From: Parabacteroides chongii
GTDB lineage: Bacteria > Bacteroidota > Bacteroidia > Bacteroidales > Tannerellaceae
Reading direction: 5' to 3'
Length of the DNA stretch: 64,000 nucleotides
Assembly (NCBI RefSeq): GCF_029581355.1
Contig: NZ_CP120849.1
Span: 1,830,501-1,894,500, forward strand
Within the stretch, counting starts at the first letter, position 1, and each line of letters opens with the position of its first letter. Positions 1 to 8,913 of this stretch are shown piece by piece. Both the position numbers and the translations under genes were made by a program. The notes under the pieces were generated by a model that made no database searches, had not been told where the DNA came from, and worked only from the letters and a program-made list of their open reading frames with translations.

Positions 1-1247
1 GAACTTTCTTTACCGGTTTATACCCTTCCTATCTTCTGACGCGCATCCGTCCTGCCGACATTATGCGCGGTAAGCTCTTACACAGCCGGAAAGGAAATAA
101 GATGCGGAAAGTCTTGATTGTCGTGCAGTTCGTCGCGTCCTTTATTTTGATAACAGGTACTTTCGTTGTTGTCGCACAGGTTCGTTATATGGAGAATGAA
201 ACGGCTTCAGCTGCGATGAAACAGATTGTTGTTCTGAAATATCCTTCTTTTACGGATGAGTTGTCTGCAAAAATGGAGAGCTTTAAGAAGCAGTTGAAAC
301 AAAAGACATATATCCGGCAGGTCACTGTCTCCGGGGCAGTTCCGGGCGTGGAGGTTGCCAATTATTTTACCAATCGTCCGTATGGCAGCGACCAGTCGGA
401 AGTGAAACTGATCCAGATGTTCGCTGTCGATTATGATTATCTCCCCACTTATTCCCCTGATATGGTTTGTGGCAGGGCTTTCTCGGAAGAATACGGGGAT
501 GAGCTGAATAAGGTGGTATTGAACGAGGAAGCTGTCCGTTTGTTAGGCTTTTCTTCCAATGAGGCTGCTTTGGGCAGGCAGTTGGCGATGGAGGTGGTGG
601 AAGAGCCTCTCCAAGTGATCGGTGTGGTCCGTAATTATCATCAGCAGTCGCTTGCCGTGCCTTACAAGCCGATCATTTTTTTCATCAAAGAACGCGTGCC
701 GTTTATCGGGACACCTTATATCTCCATCCGTATGGACGGTACAGCCGATGCAGCGCGTCTGGCGGAGATCGAGCAAGCCTACCGGGATTTCTTCCCGACT
801 TCGCTGTTCTCTTATTTCTATCTTGATGATTTCAACAGGAACCAGTATAAGGAAGACCGGAATTTCGGATGGATGTTTGCCGGTTCGGCGTTGCTTGCCG
901 TCTTTGTTGCTTGCCTGGGATTGTGGACTGTCACGCTTTTCTCCACCCTGTCGAGAGTGAAAGAAATAGGGATACGGAAAGTTTTGGGAGCAGGAAAAGC
1001 CGGTCTTTTTGTAGTTTTGACACGTGAGTTATTACTCCTGACGGTGATTGCTTCCGTGATCGGTGTCCCTGTCTCCGCTTTCCTGATGAACAACTGGCTC
1101 GAAGGCTATGCGTTTCATATCGGACTGCCCTGGTGGAGTTATGCGGCAGTGTTTGTCCTGTTGATGTGTATCGCTTTCGGAACCGTAGCGCGGCAGGTAT
1201 GGCGTATCATCCGCTTGAAACCGATGTATATTTTGAGGAGTGAATAA
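1..1247 (+). CDS. FtsX/MacB-family ABC transporter permease, 5'-truncated by window edge
   Basis: C-terminal half of a large permease. The reading frame is open back to base 3, where it encodes a stretch ending TRIRPADIMRGK, the usual junction between the first FtsX domain and the second half in this family. The methionine at 63 is therefore internal and the real start lies upstream. Visible parts are a TM segment (VLIVVQFVASFILI), a periplasmic MacB-type domain containing VTVSGAVPG, and a C-terminal FtsX domain with three TM helices and the KEIGIRKVLGA motif. The family couples to a cytoplasmic ATPase and acts on envelope substrates; this one's substrate is unknown. It lies 17 bp before the ATPase gene and is a clear paralog of the permease that follows it. 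Confidence 0.9.
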   Translation, partial: TFFTGLYPSYLLTRIRPADIMRGKLLHSRKGNKMRKVLIVVQFVASFILITGTFVVVAQVRYMENETASAAMKQIVVLKYPSFTDELSAKMESFKKQLKQKTYIRQVTVSGAVPGVEVANYFTNRPYGSDQSEVKLIQMFAVDYDYLPTYSPDMVCGRAFSEEYGDELNKVVLNEEAVRLLGFSSNEAALGRQLAMEVVEEPLQVIGVVRNYHQQSLAVPYKPIIFFIKERVPFIGTPYISIRMDGTADAARLAEIEQAYRDFFPTSLFSYFYLDDFNRNQYKEDRNFGWMFAGSALLAVFVACLGLWTVTLFSTLSRVKEIGIRKVLGAGKAGLFVVLTRELLLLTVIASVIGVPVSAFLMNNWLEGYAFHIGLPWWSYAAVFVLLMCIAFGTVARQVWRIIRLKPMYILRSE

Positions 1248-1264
1248 TTTATAAACAAAGAAAT

Positions 1265-1939
1265 ATGATTAAAACAGAAAAACTGTCTATGCTCTTCACA
1301 ACGGAAGATGTACAGACCAAAGCATTGAATGAAGTAAGTCTGGAGATAAAGAAAGGCGAGTTTGTCGCTATCATGGGGCCTTCGGGCTGCGGCAAATCCA
1401 CCCTGCTGAATATCCTGGGGACACTCGATTCATCGACTTCCGGCAAATATTACTTTGAAGGGAAAGAGATAGATAAGATGAGCGAAAGCCAGCTGACTTC
1501 TTTCCGGAAAGGAAACATCGGCTTTGTCTTCCAAAACTTCAACCTGATTGACGAGTTGACGGTTTTCGAGAATGTAGAACTGCCGCTGGTCTATCTGAAC
1601 GGGAAGAAGTCGGACCGTCGGAAGAAGGTGATGGAGGTCCTGGACCGTATGAACATAGCCCATCGCGCCGGACATTTCCCGCAACAGTTGTCCGGTGGTC
1701 AGCAGCAGCGTGTCGCCATTGCCCGTGCCGTGGTGACGGACTGTAACCTGATCCTGGCGGATGAGCCGACAGGTAACCTGGATTCTACCAATGGCGTTGA
1801 AGTCATGGAGCTGCTTAGCGAACTGAACCGGCAGGGAACGACGATTGTGATCGTTACCCACTCCGAGCGGGATGCGAAATATGCCCATCGGGTGATCCAT
1901 TTACTGGATGGAAAGATAGTATCGGAAGAAAGGCACTAA
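1265..1939 (+). CDS. ABC transporter ATP-binding protein, LolD/MacB type
   Basis: ATPase subunit of 224 aa for the two flanking permeases. Walker A GPSGCGKS is at residues 38-45, the Q-loop Gln is near 90, the signature LSGGQQQR is at 142-149, and Walker B LILADEP is at 162-168 followed by the D-loop and the switch histidine (VTHSE). Length and motifs match the stand-alone LolD/FtsE/MacB ATPase group, which drives mechanotransmission by FtsX-type permeases rather than classic import. Gene order permease-ATPase-permease with gaps of 17 and 20 bp indicates one operon. The transported or expelled molecule cannot be told from sequence; antimicrobial-peptide or lipoprotein-related functions are both known in the family. 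Confidence 0.95.
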   Translation: MIKTEKLSMLFTTEDVQTKALNEVSLEIKKGEFVAIMGPSGCGKSTLLNILGTLDSSTSGKYYFEGKEIDKMSESQLTSFRKGNIGFVFQNFNLIDELTVFENVELPLVYLNGKKSDRRKKVMEVLDRMNIAHRAGHFPQQLSGGQQQRVAIARAVVTDCNLILADEPTGNLDSTNGVEVMELLSELNRQGTTIVIVTHSERDAKYAHRVIHLLDGKIVSEERH

Positions 1940-1959
1940 ATAATCAGACAACAACGAAT

Positions 1960-4383
1960 ATGATCTTATCAAATTATTGGAACAGCGCCTTGCGCAGCCT
2001 GGCGAAGAAGAAAGGCTTCAGCGCAATCAATATAACCGGCCTGGCGATCGGTATGGCGGCTGCCTTGCTGATCCTGACTTACGTGGCTTTCGAATACAGC
2101 TACGATAATATGCACACCCGTGCCGACCGCATTTTCCGCGTGGAAGCACGCTTTTTCGAGAACGGCGAGATGACTGACAACTGGGCTTCCAGCTCGGCGG
2201 GTTATGCAACTGCCATGAAACGCAATCTCGCCGGTGTAGAGGATTATACCCGCGTGGGTAGCCAGTATTACCCCGAACAGATCGTTAAATACAATGAGCT
2301 TCTCTATCGTGAAACGAATATAGGTTATGCCGAAAAGAATTATTTTAACTTCTTCGATTTCGAATTGCTGAAAGGAGATAAGAACACCTGCCTGGATGGT
2401 CCGAAAAAGGTGGTTATTACCGAACGCATCGCCCGTAAATATTTCAAGGGAGCCGATCCGATCGGGAAGATATTGATCTTCCGTAGTAATATCGGCGAGG
2501 AGGCATGCGAAGTGACGGGTATCATGAAGGATATGCCTGTCAACTCACATGTGCGTTACAGTATGCTGATCTCTTATGAAACACTTCCGAAATGGATGGA
2601 TGAGTACTGGTACCGGCATGAGGTGTATTCGTATGTTCTTCTGAAATCTGCCGGAATGAGGAAGCAGGTGGAAGATGCTTTCCCAGCGATGGCAGAGAAA
2701 TACAAGACGGATGAGGCATTGAAGAATAAAACATGGGCCATTCAGCTGACTAAATTGAGAGATATCCATCTGACTCCGCAGAAAGCCTATGAGCCGGAGA
2801 CGAAAGGAAACCGTTCATCCATGCTGGTCCTGATCTGTACGGCTTTGGCGATCCTGTGCATTGCCTGGATCAATTATATCAATATGACGGTAGCCCGTTC
2901 GATGGAACGTGCCAAAGAGATCGGGATACGCCGGGCTTCAGGAGCTAGCCGACGGCAGATCGTTACGCAGTTCCTGTTTGAATCGTTGGTGACGAACGGG
3001 ATTGCCTTTATCCTGGCGCTTGGGCTGATGGAGGCACTGATGCCTGCATTCAATAACCTGACATCGCGCGATCTAGGTTTCTCCGTATGGGTAACGACCT
3101 CTTTAGGTTGGATACTGTTGCTGATATTTGCACTGGGTGTCTTCCTGTCCGGTTTCTATCCGGCGACGATCCTTTCCGGCATTAAGCCGATCAAAATGCT
3201 GAAAGGTAAATTTACGCATACGAAAAATGCGACGCTGACCCGCAAGGTGCTGGTCGTACTGCAATATACGGCGTCTTTGGCGTTGTTGTGCGGCACGCTG
3301 ATCGTTTATGCACAGCTGCAGTATATGCGTCAGGCTTCCCTGGGAGTGCGTGTCGATCAGACATTGGTGCTGAAATTTCCTGCCCATTGCGAGGATATGG
3401 CTACGAGGCTGACTGCCATGAAACGGGAGTTGAAGGCATTGCCGTCTGTGAAGAATGTAACGGTTTCAGGTGCCGTCCCAGGGACGGAGGTGACCGACTT
3501 CCTGTCGATCGTCCGCCTGAGCGACGTGACGAAGCAGACCCGTTTATTGGAAATGCTTAACTGTGATGTGTATTATCTGGATGCGTATGACCTGGAATTT
3601 GTTGCCGGGCGTGGCTTTGCAGAGGATTTCGGAGGAGATGTCTATAATATCGTCCTGAACGAAACGGCTGTCCGTACATTGGGTTTTGCTTCGCCGGAGG
3701 CTGCTTTGGGCGAGCGTCTTTCCGTGGAGACTGTCGATCAGCCGATGCAGATTATCGGGGTGGTAAAAGACTATCACCAGCAGTCGCTGAATAAGGGGTA
3801 TACGCCTCTTCTGTTCGCCTTGCACGATAAGTTGAGCTGGATGAAACAACGTTATATTTCTGTCGTTATGGAGAATGCGAATCCCCGCGAGCTGGTGAAA
3901 CAGTCGGAAGAGATATGGGACCGTTATTTCCCTGATTCCAGCTACGACTATTTCTTCCTGGATCAGTTCTTCGACCAGCAATACCGCCAGGATGAGGTCT
4001 TCGGTCTGATCGTTGCCCTCTTTGCCATACTGGCGATTTTCATTTCCTGTATGGGGCTTTGGGTGCTGGTGATGTTCTCCTGCTCGACGAGGGTGCGTGA
4101 GATGGGAATACGCAAAGTGTTGGGCGCATCGAAAATGCAGTTGTTCTACGAGTTGGGCCGCGAATTCTTTGTTCTGATCGGCATAGCGGTCGTCATCGCG
4201 CTTCCTTTGTCGTGGTGGGTCATGGACGGCTGGCTGGATCATTATTCGTTCCGCACCGCCTGGAAAGCCTGGTTCTTCCTTGTTCCGGTGATTTTATTGT
4301 GTGTGATCTCCCTGTTGACCATAGGCTGGCAGACTGCTAAAACAATCCTTAGCAAACCTGCCCGGTCGTTGCGGTATGAATAA
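1960..4383 (+). CDS. FtsX/MacB-family ABC transporter permease, full length
   Basis: Complete 807-aa permease with the long duplicated Bacteroidetes architecture. It has an N-terminal TM helix (AINITGLAIGMAAALLILTYV), a first periplasmic MacB domain, a first FtsX domain with KEIGIRRASGA, and a linker ending GIKPIKMLKGK. A second TM/periplasmic half with VTVSGAVPG follows, then a second FtsX domain with REMGIRKVLGA. Its C-terminal half aligns along its length with the truncated permease at the left edge, so the two arose by duplication and may pair as a heterodimer with the shared ATPase, which is an inference. A terminator-like hairpin follows the stop. Confidence 0.93.
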   Translation: MILSNYWNSALRSLAKKKGFSAINITGLAIGMAAALLILTYVAFEYSYDNMHTRADRIFRVEARFFENGEMTDNWASSSAGYATAMKRNLAGVEDYTRVGSQYYPEQIVKYNELLYRETNIGYAEKNYFNFFDFELLKGDKNTCLDGPKKVVITERIARKYFKGADPIGKILIFRSNIGEEACEVTGIMKDMPVNSHVRYSMLISYETLPKWMDEYWYRHEVYSYVLLKSAGMRKQVEDAFPAMAEKYKTDEALKNKTWAIQLTKLRDIHLTPQKAYEPETKGNRSSMLVLICTALAILCIAWINYINMTVARSMERAKEIGIRRASGASRRQIVTQFLFESLVTNGIAFILALGLMEALMPAFNNLTSRDLGFSVWVTTSLGWILLLIFALGVFLSGFYPATILSGIKPIKMLKGKFTHTKNATLTRKVLVVLQYTASLALLCGTLIVYAQLQYMRQASLGVRVDQTLVLKFPAHCEDMATRLTAMKRELKALPSVKNVTVSGAVPGTEVTDFLSIVRLSDVTKQTRLLEMLNCDVYYLDAYDLEFVAGRGFAEDFGGDVYNIVLNETAVRTLGFASPEAALGERLSVETVDQPMQIIGVVKDYHQQSLNKGYTPLLFALHDKLSWMKQRYISVVMENANPRELVKQSEEIWDRYFPDSSYDYFFLDQFFDQQYRQDEVFGLIVALFAILAIFISCMGLWVLVMFSCSTRVREMGIRKVLGASKMQLFYELGREFFVLIGIAVVIALPLSWWVMDGWLDHYSFRTAWKAWFFLVPVILLCVISLLTIGWQTAKTILSKPARSLRYE

Positions 4384-4388
4384 AAAGT

Positions 4389-4415
4389 AATGTGCCAATT
4401 GAACATTGGCACATT
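4389..4415. terminator. Bidirectional intrinsic terminator candidate
   Basis: A perfect 11-bp stem (AATGTGCCAAT / ATTGGCACATT) around a 5-nt loop lies between the convergent permease and thioesterase genes. The flanks are A/T rich on both sides, so it could end transcription from either direction. Confidence 0.75.
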
Positions 4416-4442
4416 ATTGATAAATAAAAGAACAATAGTTTT

Positions 4443-4850
4443 TTATTCTATCGGGGCGAACGGCAGCTCCGTATCTTTCCGGTATCCGGAACCGCTGAAT
4501 GTGGCGATCAGTTCGCCCGCTTCGTTTGTGATGTTTACTTCACAATTGGCCAGCCTTTTGTGGCTGAATACTTCGCGTGCTTCGGCATACAGGAATCCTT
4601 TGCTTTCGGCTTTGAAGAAGTTGATATTGGAAGTAATCGACAGCGTGAGCCGGGCATGGCTGTTGGTTGCCGCTGCGAAAGCCAGGTCGGCAAGCGTAAA
4701 GATAGCACCTCCCTGACAAACACCGCCGCCATTCAAATGCATCGGCTTTATTTCCATACGGGCTTTGGCATAGCCGTTGCCCGTTTCCAGTAATTCAACT
4801 CCGGCAAATAAGGCAAACTTGTCGCCCTGAAGAAATTCGTTGATCGTCAT
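4443..4850 (-). CDS. PaaI-like hotdog-fold thioesterase
   Basis: Hotdog-fold protein of 135 aa with the conserved segment HLNGGGVCQGGAIFTLADLA near residues 38-57, which carries the usual HxNGxxxxGG catalytic/CoA-binding pattern of PaaI/YbgC-type acyl-CoA thioesterases. It probably hydrolyses an acyl- or aryl-CoA in the cytoplasm; the substrate is unknown. It lies 7 bp downstream of cysS on the same strand and is probably cotranscribed with it, although no functional link is evident. Confidence 0.85.
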   Translation of the reverse strand: MTINEFLQGDKFALFAGVELLETGNGYAKARMEIKPMHLNGGGVCQGGAIFTLADLAFAAATNSHARLTLSITSNINFFKAESKGFLYAEAREVFSHKRLANCEVNITNEAGELIATFSGSGYRKDTELPFAPIE

Positions 4851-4857
4851 ATCCTGT

Positions 4858-6333
4858 TTATTTACTCAGTTTCCATTCTGCCCCGTCCTTGGTATCCTTG
4901 ATCTCGAATCCCATGGCGGTAAGTTCGTTACGGATCTTGTCGGAAGTAGCCCAATCCTTGTTGGCTTTTGCCTGCTGGCGGATTGTCAGCAACAAGTCTA
5001 CTGCCTTGCCGAATGTCTCGTAGTTGTTTCCGCCGGCAGAAGCCTCGTCTTTCATACCCAGGATATCGAATATGAATGTATGGAATACGTCCTGCAGCTC
5101 TTTCAGGTCCTCGGCAGAGATGGTTGCGTTGCCGTCTTTTACAGAGTTGATGGCGCGGGCTGCATCAAACAAATGAGAGATAACGATCGGAGAATTTAGG
5201 TCGTCATTCAGAGCGTCGTAGCATTTCTTACGAAGATCTTTCACATCAACAGTCGAGGCATCCGAAGCGCTCAGTTTCTGCAGATGGTTATAAGCGTCCA
5301 TCAAACGGCTCAATCCTTTTTCTGCTGCTTGCAATGCTTCGTTACTGAAGTCTACCGTACTGCGGTAATGCGCCTGCAGGATAAAGAAACGGATCGTCAT
5401 GGCGGAATAAGCCTGGCTTAACATCTTATGGTCGCCGGTAAAAAATTCGTCCAGCGTGATGAAGTTGCCTAATGACTTACCCATCTTTTGTCCGTTGACG
5501 GTGATCATGTTATTGTGCATCCAGTAGTGAACCATATCGTCGCCCTGTGAAGCAACAGCCTGTGCAATCTCACATTCGTGGTGCGGGAAGATCAGGTCCA
5601 TGCCGCCCCCGTGGATATCGAAATGCTGTCCCAGGTATTTCTTACCCATAGCCGTACATTCGCAGTGCCATCCGGGAAAGCCGTCGCTCCACGGAGAAGG
5701 CCAGCGCATGATATGTTCCGGCTGTGCGCATTTCCAGAGGGCGAAGTCGATCGGGTTATGTTTCTCGTCCTGTCCGTCCAGTGCACGGGTCGTATTCAGC
5801 ATATCCTCGATATTACGACCGGAAAGGACACCGTAGTTATGATCTTTGTTGTATTTCTCTACATCGAAATAAACGGAACCTTCGCTTTCGTAAGCGTATC
5901 CGTTGTCGAGAATCTTCTTCACCAGTTCGATCTGTTCGATGATATGTCCCGAAGCATGCGGTTCGATACTGGGAGGAAGTACATTGAGGGCGTCCATTGC
6001 CTTGTGGTAACGGTTCAGATAGAACTGTACCACTTCCATCGGCTCCAGCTGTTCCAGACGAGCTTTCTTGGCGATTTTATCTTCGCCTTCGTCCGCATCA
6101 TGTTCCAGGTGGCCGACGTCGGTTATGTTGCGTACGTAACGTACCTTATATCCTATATGTGTAAGATAACGGAACAACAGGTCGAATGTAATCGCCGGAC
6201 GGGCATGTCCCAGGTGCGCATCTCCGTAGACCGTCGGTCCACAGACATACATGCCTACGTGGGGTTCATGCAACGGAATAAATTGTTCCTTCTTTCTTGT
6301 GAGCGTGTTGTAAATACTTAATGGATGTTCCAT
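4858..6333 (-). CDS. cysS: Cysteinyl-tRNA synthetase
   Basis: Class I aminoacyl-tRNA synthetase of 491 aa that charges tRNA-Cys. The zinc-ligand Cys31 sits in [19 protein letters not shown], with the HIGH signature as HLGH at 40-43. The second zinc region is GWHCEC near 221-226 and PHHECE near 250-255, and the KMSKS loop reads KMGKS at 283-287. Length and motif order match bacterial CysS. A -7 box TATCTTTG lies about 70 bp upstream of the ATG. Confidence 0.98.
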   Translation of the reverse strand: MEHPLSIYNTLTRKKEQFIPLHEPHVGMYVCGPTVYGDAHLGHARPAITFDLLFRYLTHIGYKVRYVRNITDVGHLEHDADEGEDKIAKKARLEQLEPMEVVQFYLNRYHKAMDALNVLPPSIEPHASGHIIEQIELVKKILDNGYAYESEGSVYFDVEKYNKDHNYGVLSGRNIEDMLNTTRALDGQDEKHNPIDFALWKCAQPEHIMRWPSPWSDGFPGWHCECTAMGKKYLGQHFDIHGGGMDLIFPHHECEIAQAVASQGDDMVHYWMHNNMITVNGQKMGKSLGNFITLDEFFTGDHKMLSQAYSAMTIRFFILQAHYRSTVDFSNEALQAAEKGLSRLMDAYNHLQKLSASDASTVDVKDLRKKCYDALNDDLNSPIVISHLFDAARAINSVKDGNATISAEDLKELQDVFHTFIFDILGMKDEASAGGNNYETFGKAVDLLLTIRQQAKANKDWATSDKIRNELTAMGFEIKDTKDGAEWKLSK

Positions 6334-6401
6334 ATCTGTTTATACTTTAAAGGTTGCTTAGTTTCCTTCCGTATTTTCGTAACCGGTAGGAAGACAGACC
6401 G

Positions 6402-6433
6402 CAAAGATAGTGTCTTTGTCTATTTTGAGCAAT
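6402..6433 (-). promoter_or_regulatory. cysS promoter candidate
   Basis: On the minus strand there is a perfect Bacteroidetes -7 box TATCTTTG (6402-6409) preceded, after a 20-bp spacer, by ATTG, one base off the -33 TTTG. It overlaps the 3' end of the fur-family gene. Confidence 0.55.
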
Positions 6434-6830
6434 CTTCGCAGCAACCTTTTAATACGTAGTTGATACTTTCCAGCGTAAAATTACGCGGTAATTCCACCAT
6501 CGGGACCGGAATATTGCGCAGACAAAACGTTCTGTGGCATTTTAAACAATAAAAATGCGCATGAAGTTCTTCCACGGAACAATTACATTCGTTTCCGCAA
6601 ACCGAATACTTCAACGAGCCTGAACCGTCGTCGATACAATGTACCAGGTGATGCTCCAAAAAAAGGTTAATCGTCCTCGATACCGTCGATTTATCCACTG
6701 TCTCCAGATAATTTTCCAGGTCGAGCGAACTGAAGGCGCGCTCGAATTGCATCATCGCTTTCAGGATAAGCAGACGGATGGCAGTCGGCTTTATTTTTCT
6801 TTTGTTCAGTATGTCTAAATAAACTTCCAT
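6420..6830 (-). CDS. Fur-family metal-dependent transcriptional regulator
   Basis: Protein of 136 aa with a winged helix in the first 80 residues (KPTAIRLLILKAM...DKSTVSRTINLF) followed by the His/Cys-rich Fur dimerisation domain. It has HAHFYCLKCHRTFCL and a C-terminal CCEDC, giving the two CxxC pairs of a structural zinc site. The gene starts one base after the stop of the metal-exporting ATPase, so the two form an operon. That pairing suggests it senses the exported metal (zinc or a related divalent ion) or a linked stress. Fur, Zur, PerR and related subfamilies cannot be separated with confidence here. Confidence 0.88.
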   Translation of the reverse strand: MEVYLDILNKRKIKPTAIRLLILKAMMQFERAFSSLDLENYLETVDKSTVSRTINLFLEHHLVHCIDDGSGSLKYSVCGNECNCSVEELHAHFYCLKCHRTFCLRNIPVPMVELPRNFTLESINYVLKGCCEDCSK

Positions 6831-6831
6831 A

Positions 6832-8802
6832 TCAGTCGGGGTTGTTTGTCTTTAAAATTCTTACTGCGTTGAGGATCGCCAGCAAGGCAACGCCTACATC
6901 TGCAAATACGGCTTCCCACATGGTTGCTACACCACCGGCTCCAAGGATCAGGACGATCAGTTTGACACCGAACGCCAACGCAATGTTCTGCCATACGATC
7001 GTACGTGTGAACTTTCCGATGCGAATCGCCGTAGCCACTTTGCTCGGCTGGTCGGTCTGTATCACCACGTCTGCCGTTTCAATCGCCGCATCGCTACCCA
7101 ATCCGCCCATCGCAATACCGATGTCGCTCAGGGCGAGCACGGGAGCGTCGTTGATACCGTCGCCCACAAAGGCTATCCGGTTCTCCGGATTCCGCTTCAG
7201 TTCTTCCAGGTGAGCGACTTTGCCTTCCGGCAGGAGGTCTCCGTATCCGCGAGGGATTCCTAAACGGGTAGCTAAGTTAGTCACAATTATTTGTTTATCT
7301 CCGGATAATATCTCTATATTATTAACATTTAATTTTTTCAGTTGTTCAACGGCTGTTGCGGCATCCTCTTTGGGTGTATCGGCCAGGAGGATATAACCGG
7401 CATATTGCTTGTCGATGGCACAAACTACGACTGTTTCAGGAATTTCGTTCAACCGGGAGAAAATAAAGTTTCTCTCGGAAGAAATTCCATTTTCATTCGA
7501 GTGAAATATAATTTCTTCCGAATCCAACAGGCGGGTATTACCGACCAATACTTCCTTTCCGTCGATCACGGCTTTTAATCCGTAACCAGCCAATTCAGTC
7601 GTGTCGATAGTCGTGTCGATCTCCGTCTGTTGCTGACGAGCATAGTTCAGGATCGCCTTGGCGATCGGGTGGTTGCTGCGGCTTTCAACGGAAGCAATGA
7701 CGCGGAGTAATTCCTTTTCCGACAGATGACCGGCTGTTGATAAGGATTGTACTTCGAATATCCCTTTGGTCAGCGTCCCGGTTTTATCGAAAACGACCGT
7801 ATTGATTTTGGTGATGGCATCCAGATAATTGCCTCCTTTAAATAAGATACCTTGCCGGGATGCCGCCCCGATCCCTCCGAAATAACCAAGCGGGATGCTG
7901 ATAACCAGTGCGCAAGGGCAGGAGATAACGAGGAATACCAATGCCCGGTACAGCCAGTCGTTGAAAATGAACAGGAAGTCCGGCTGTATCAAGGAATAGA
8001 CATAAGGCAGCAGAACGATCAGGAAAGCCAGTCCAGTCACGATCGGCGTATAAATGCGTGCGAATTTGCGGATGAACAATTCTGCCGGAGCTTTCCGTTC
8101 CGATGCGTTCTGAACCAGTTCAAGGATACGTGCCAGGGCGCTCTGGCTATAAGGTTTCGTTACCTCCAGGCGGATTACTTTGTCGGTTACGATCATTCCG
8201 GCGAGCACTTCTTCATCTTGGCTGATCGTACGCGGCACGCTTTCTCCGGTAAGGGCTGCCGTGTTGAAGTCGGCGGTCTCGCTCAGTAACTTTCCGTCGA
8301 GAGGAACACGTTCGCCGGCCTTCACCTCGATGATCTCTCCCGGGGTGACATCGGTGGGAGCTGTCCGGAAATATTCGTTATTGCGTACGACGGTTGCTGT
8401 TTCAGGACGGACATCCAGCAGCGTACGGATGTTTTTTCGGGCTTTCGCCAGGGCATTTCCCTGGAATAGTTCGCCGATAGAGTAGAACAGCATGACGGCC
8501 ACTCCTTCCGGATATTCACCGATATAAAAAGCACCGAGTGTCGCAATACACATCAATGTAAATTCACTGAATATATCTTTTTCGCGGATGCTCTCAACCG
8601 CTTCTTTCATGACCGGTAGTCCGACCGGCAGATAAGCCAGTGCGTACCATATAAATCGTATCGTTTGATTGAAGAATCCTGCTTCTGCCACCTGCATGGC
8701 GATCCCTCCCAGTAACATAAGAAAAGAGATTGCCGGGAGAAGATAAGGTGAAATTTTACTTTTGGGTTCACTATGGCAGTGGCTACAATTACAATGTCCC
8801 AT
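6832..8802 (-). CDS. P1B-type heavy-metal-translocating ATPase (Zn/Cd/Pb exporter type)
   Basis: Inner-membrane metal pump of 656 aa. The ATG at 8802 is chosen because it begins MGHCNCSHCH, a short Cys/His-rich metal-binding tail; the frame stays open further upstream but encodes nothing recognisable. Motifs in order are the actuator TGES, the membrane metal site CPC (SCPCALVISIP, about residue 295), the phosphorylation motif DKTGTLT near 339, the SNHPIAKA HP motif, and GDGINDAPVLA. No full N-terminal HMA domain is present. CPC with a Cys/His tail fits the ZntA/CadA group, which exports Zn2+, Cd2+ or Pb2+. It is cotranscribed with the fur-family regulator. Confidence 0.93.
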   Translation of the reverse strand: MGHCNCSHCHSEPKSKISPYLLPAISFLMLLGGIAMQVAEAGFFNQTIRFIWYALAYLPVGLPVMKEAVESIREKDIFSEFTLMCIATLGAFYIGEYPEGVAVMLFYSIGELFQGNALAKARKNIRTLLDVRPETATVVRNNEYFRTAPTDVTPGEIIEVKAGERVPLDGKLLSETADFNTAALTGESVPRTISQDEEVLAGMIVTDKVIRLEVTKPYSQSALARILELVQNASERKAPAELFIRKFARIYTPIVTGLAFLIVLLPYVYSLIQPDFLFIFNDWLYRALVFLVISCPCALVISIPLGYFGGIGAASRQGILFKGGNYLDAITKINTVVFDKTGTLTKGIFEVQSLSTAGHLSEKELLRVIASVESRSNHPIAKAILNYARQQQTEIDTTIDTTELAGYGLKAVIDGKEVLVGNTRLLDSEEIIFHSNENGISSERNFIFSRLNEIPETVVVCAIDKQYAGYILLADTPKEDAATAVEQLKKLNVNNIEILSGDKQIIVTNLATRLGIPRGYGDLLPEGKVAHLEELKRNPENRIAFVGDGINDAPVLALSDIGIAMGGLGSDAAIETADVVIQTDQPSKVATAIRIGKFTRTIVWQNIALAFGVKLIVLILGAGGVATMWEAVFADVGVALLAILNAVRILKTNNPD

Positions 8803-8833
8803 ATCTTTTATTCTTTTATTTGTTTTTCTGATA

Positions 8834-8885
8834 CAAAGGTAAGGGAAACAAGGTGCAACAAAGTTGCAAAGAATCCGTATATTTG
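8834..8885. promoter_or_regulatory. Divergent promoter region with TGCAAC-AAA-GTTGCA palindrome
   Basis: Between the metal ATPase (minus) and the GH110-like gene (plus) lie two perfect -7 boxes: TACCTTTG on the minus strand at 8834-8841 and TATATTTG on the plus strand at 8878-8885. Between them, at 8854-8868, is a perfect palindrome TGCAAC AAA GTTGCA. It covers the expected -33 area of the ATPase promoter, a good position for a repressor, perhaps the operon's own Fur-family protein (inference). Confidence 0.6.
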
Positions 8886-8913
8886 TCAGGTTAATAGTTA
8901 GAAAATAAGTAAT

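Noticed and set aside
63..1247. A complete short permease starting at the ATG at 63
   Set aside because: The frame is open to the window edge and encodes the normal preceding family sequence, so the gene is truncated by the window rather than short.
5578..6321. Open frame on the plus strand opposite cysS, and a similar minus-strand frame at 3544-4242 opposite the permease
   Set aside because: Both are antisense to well-supported genes and encode no recognisable domain.
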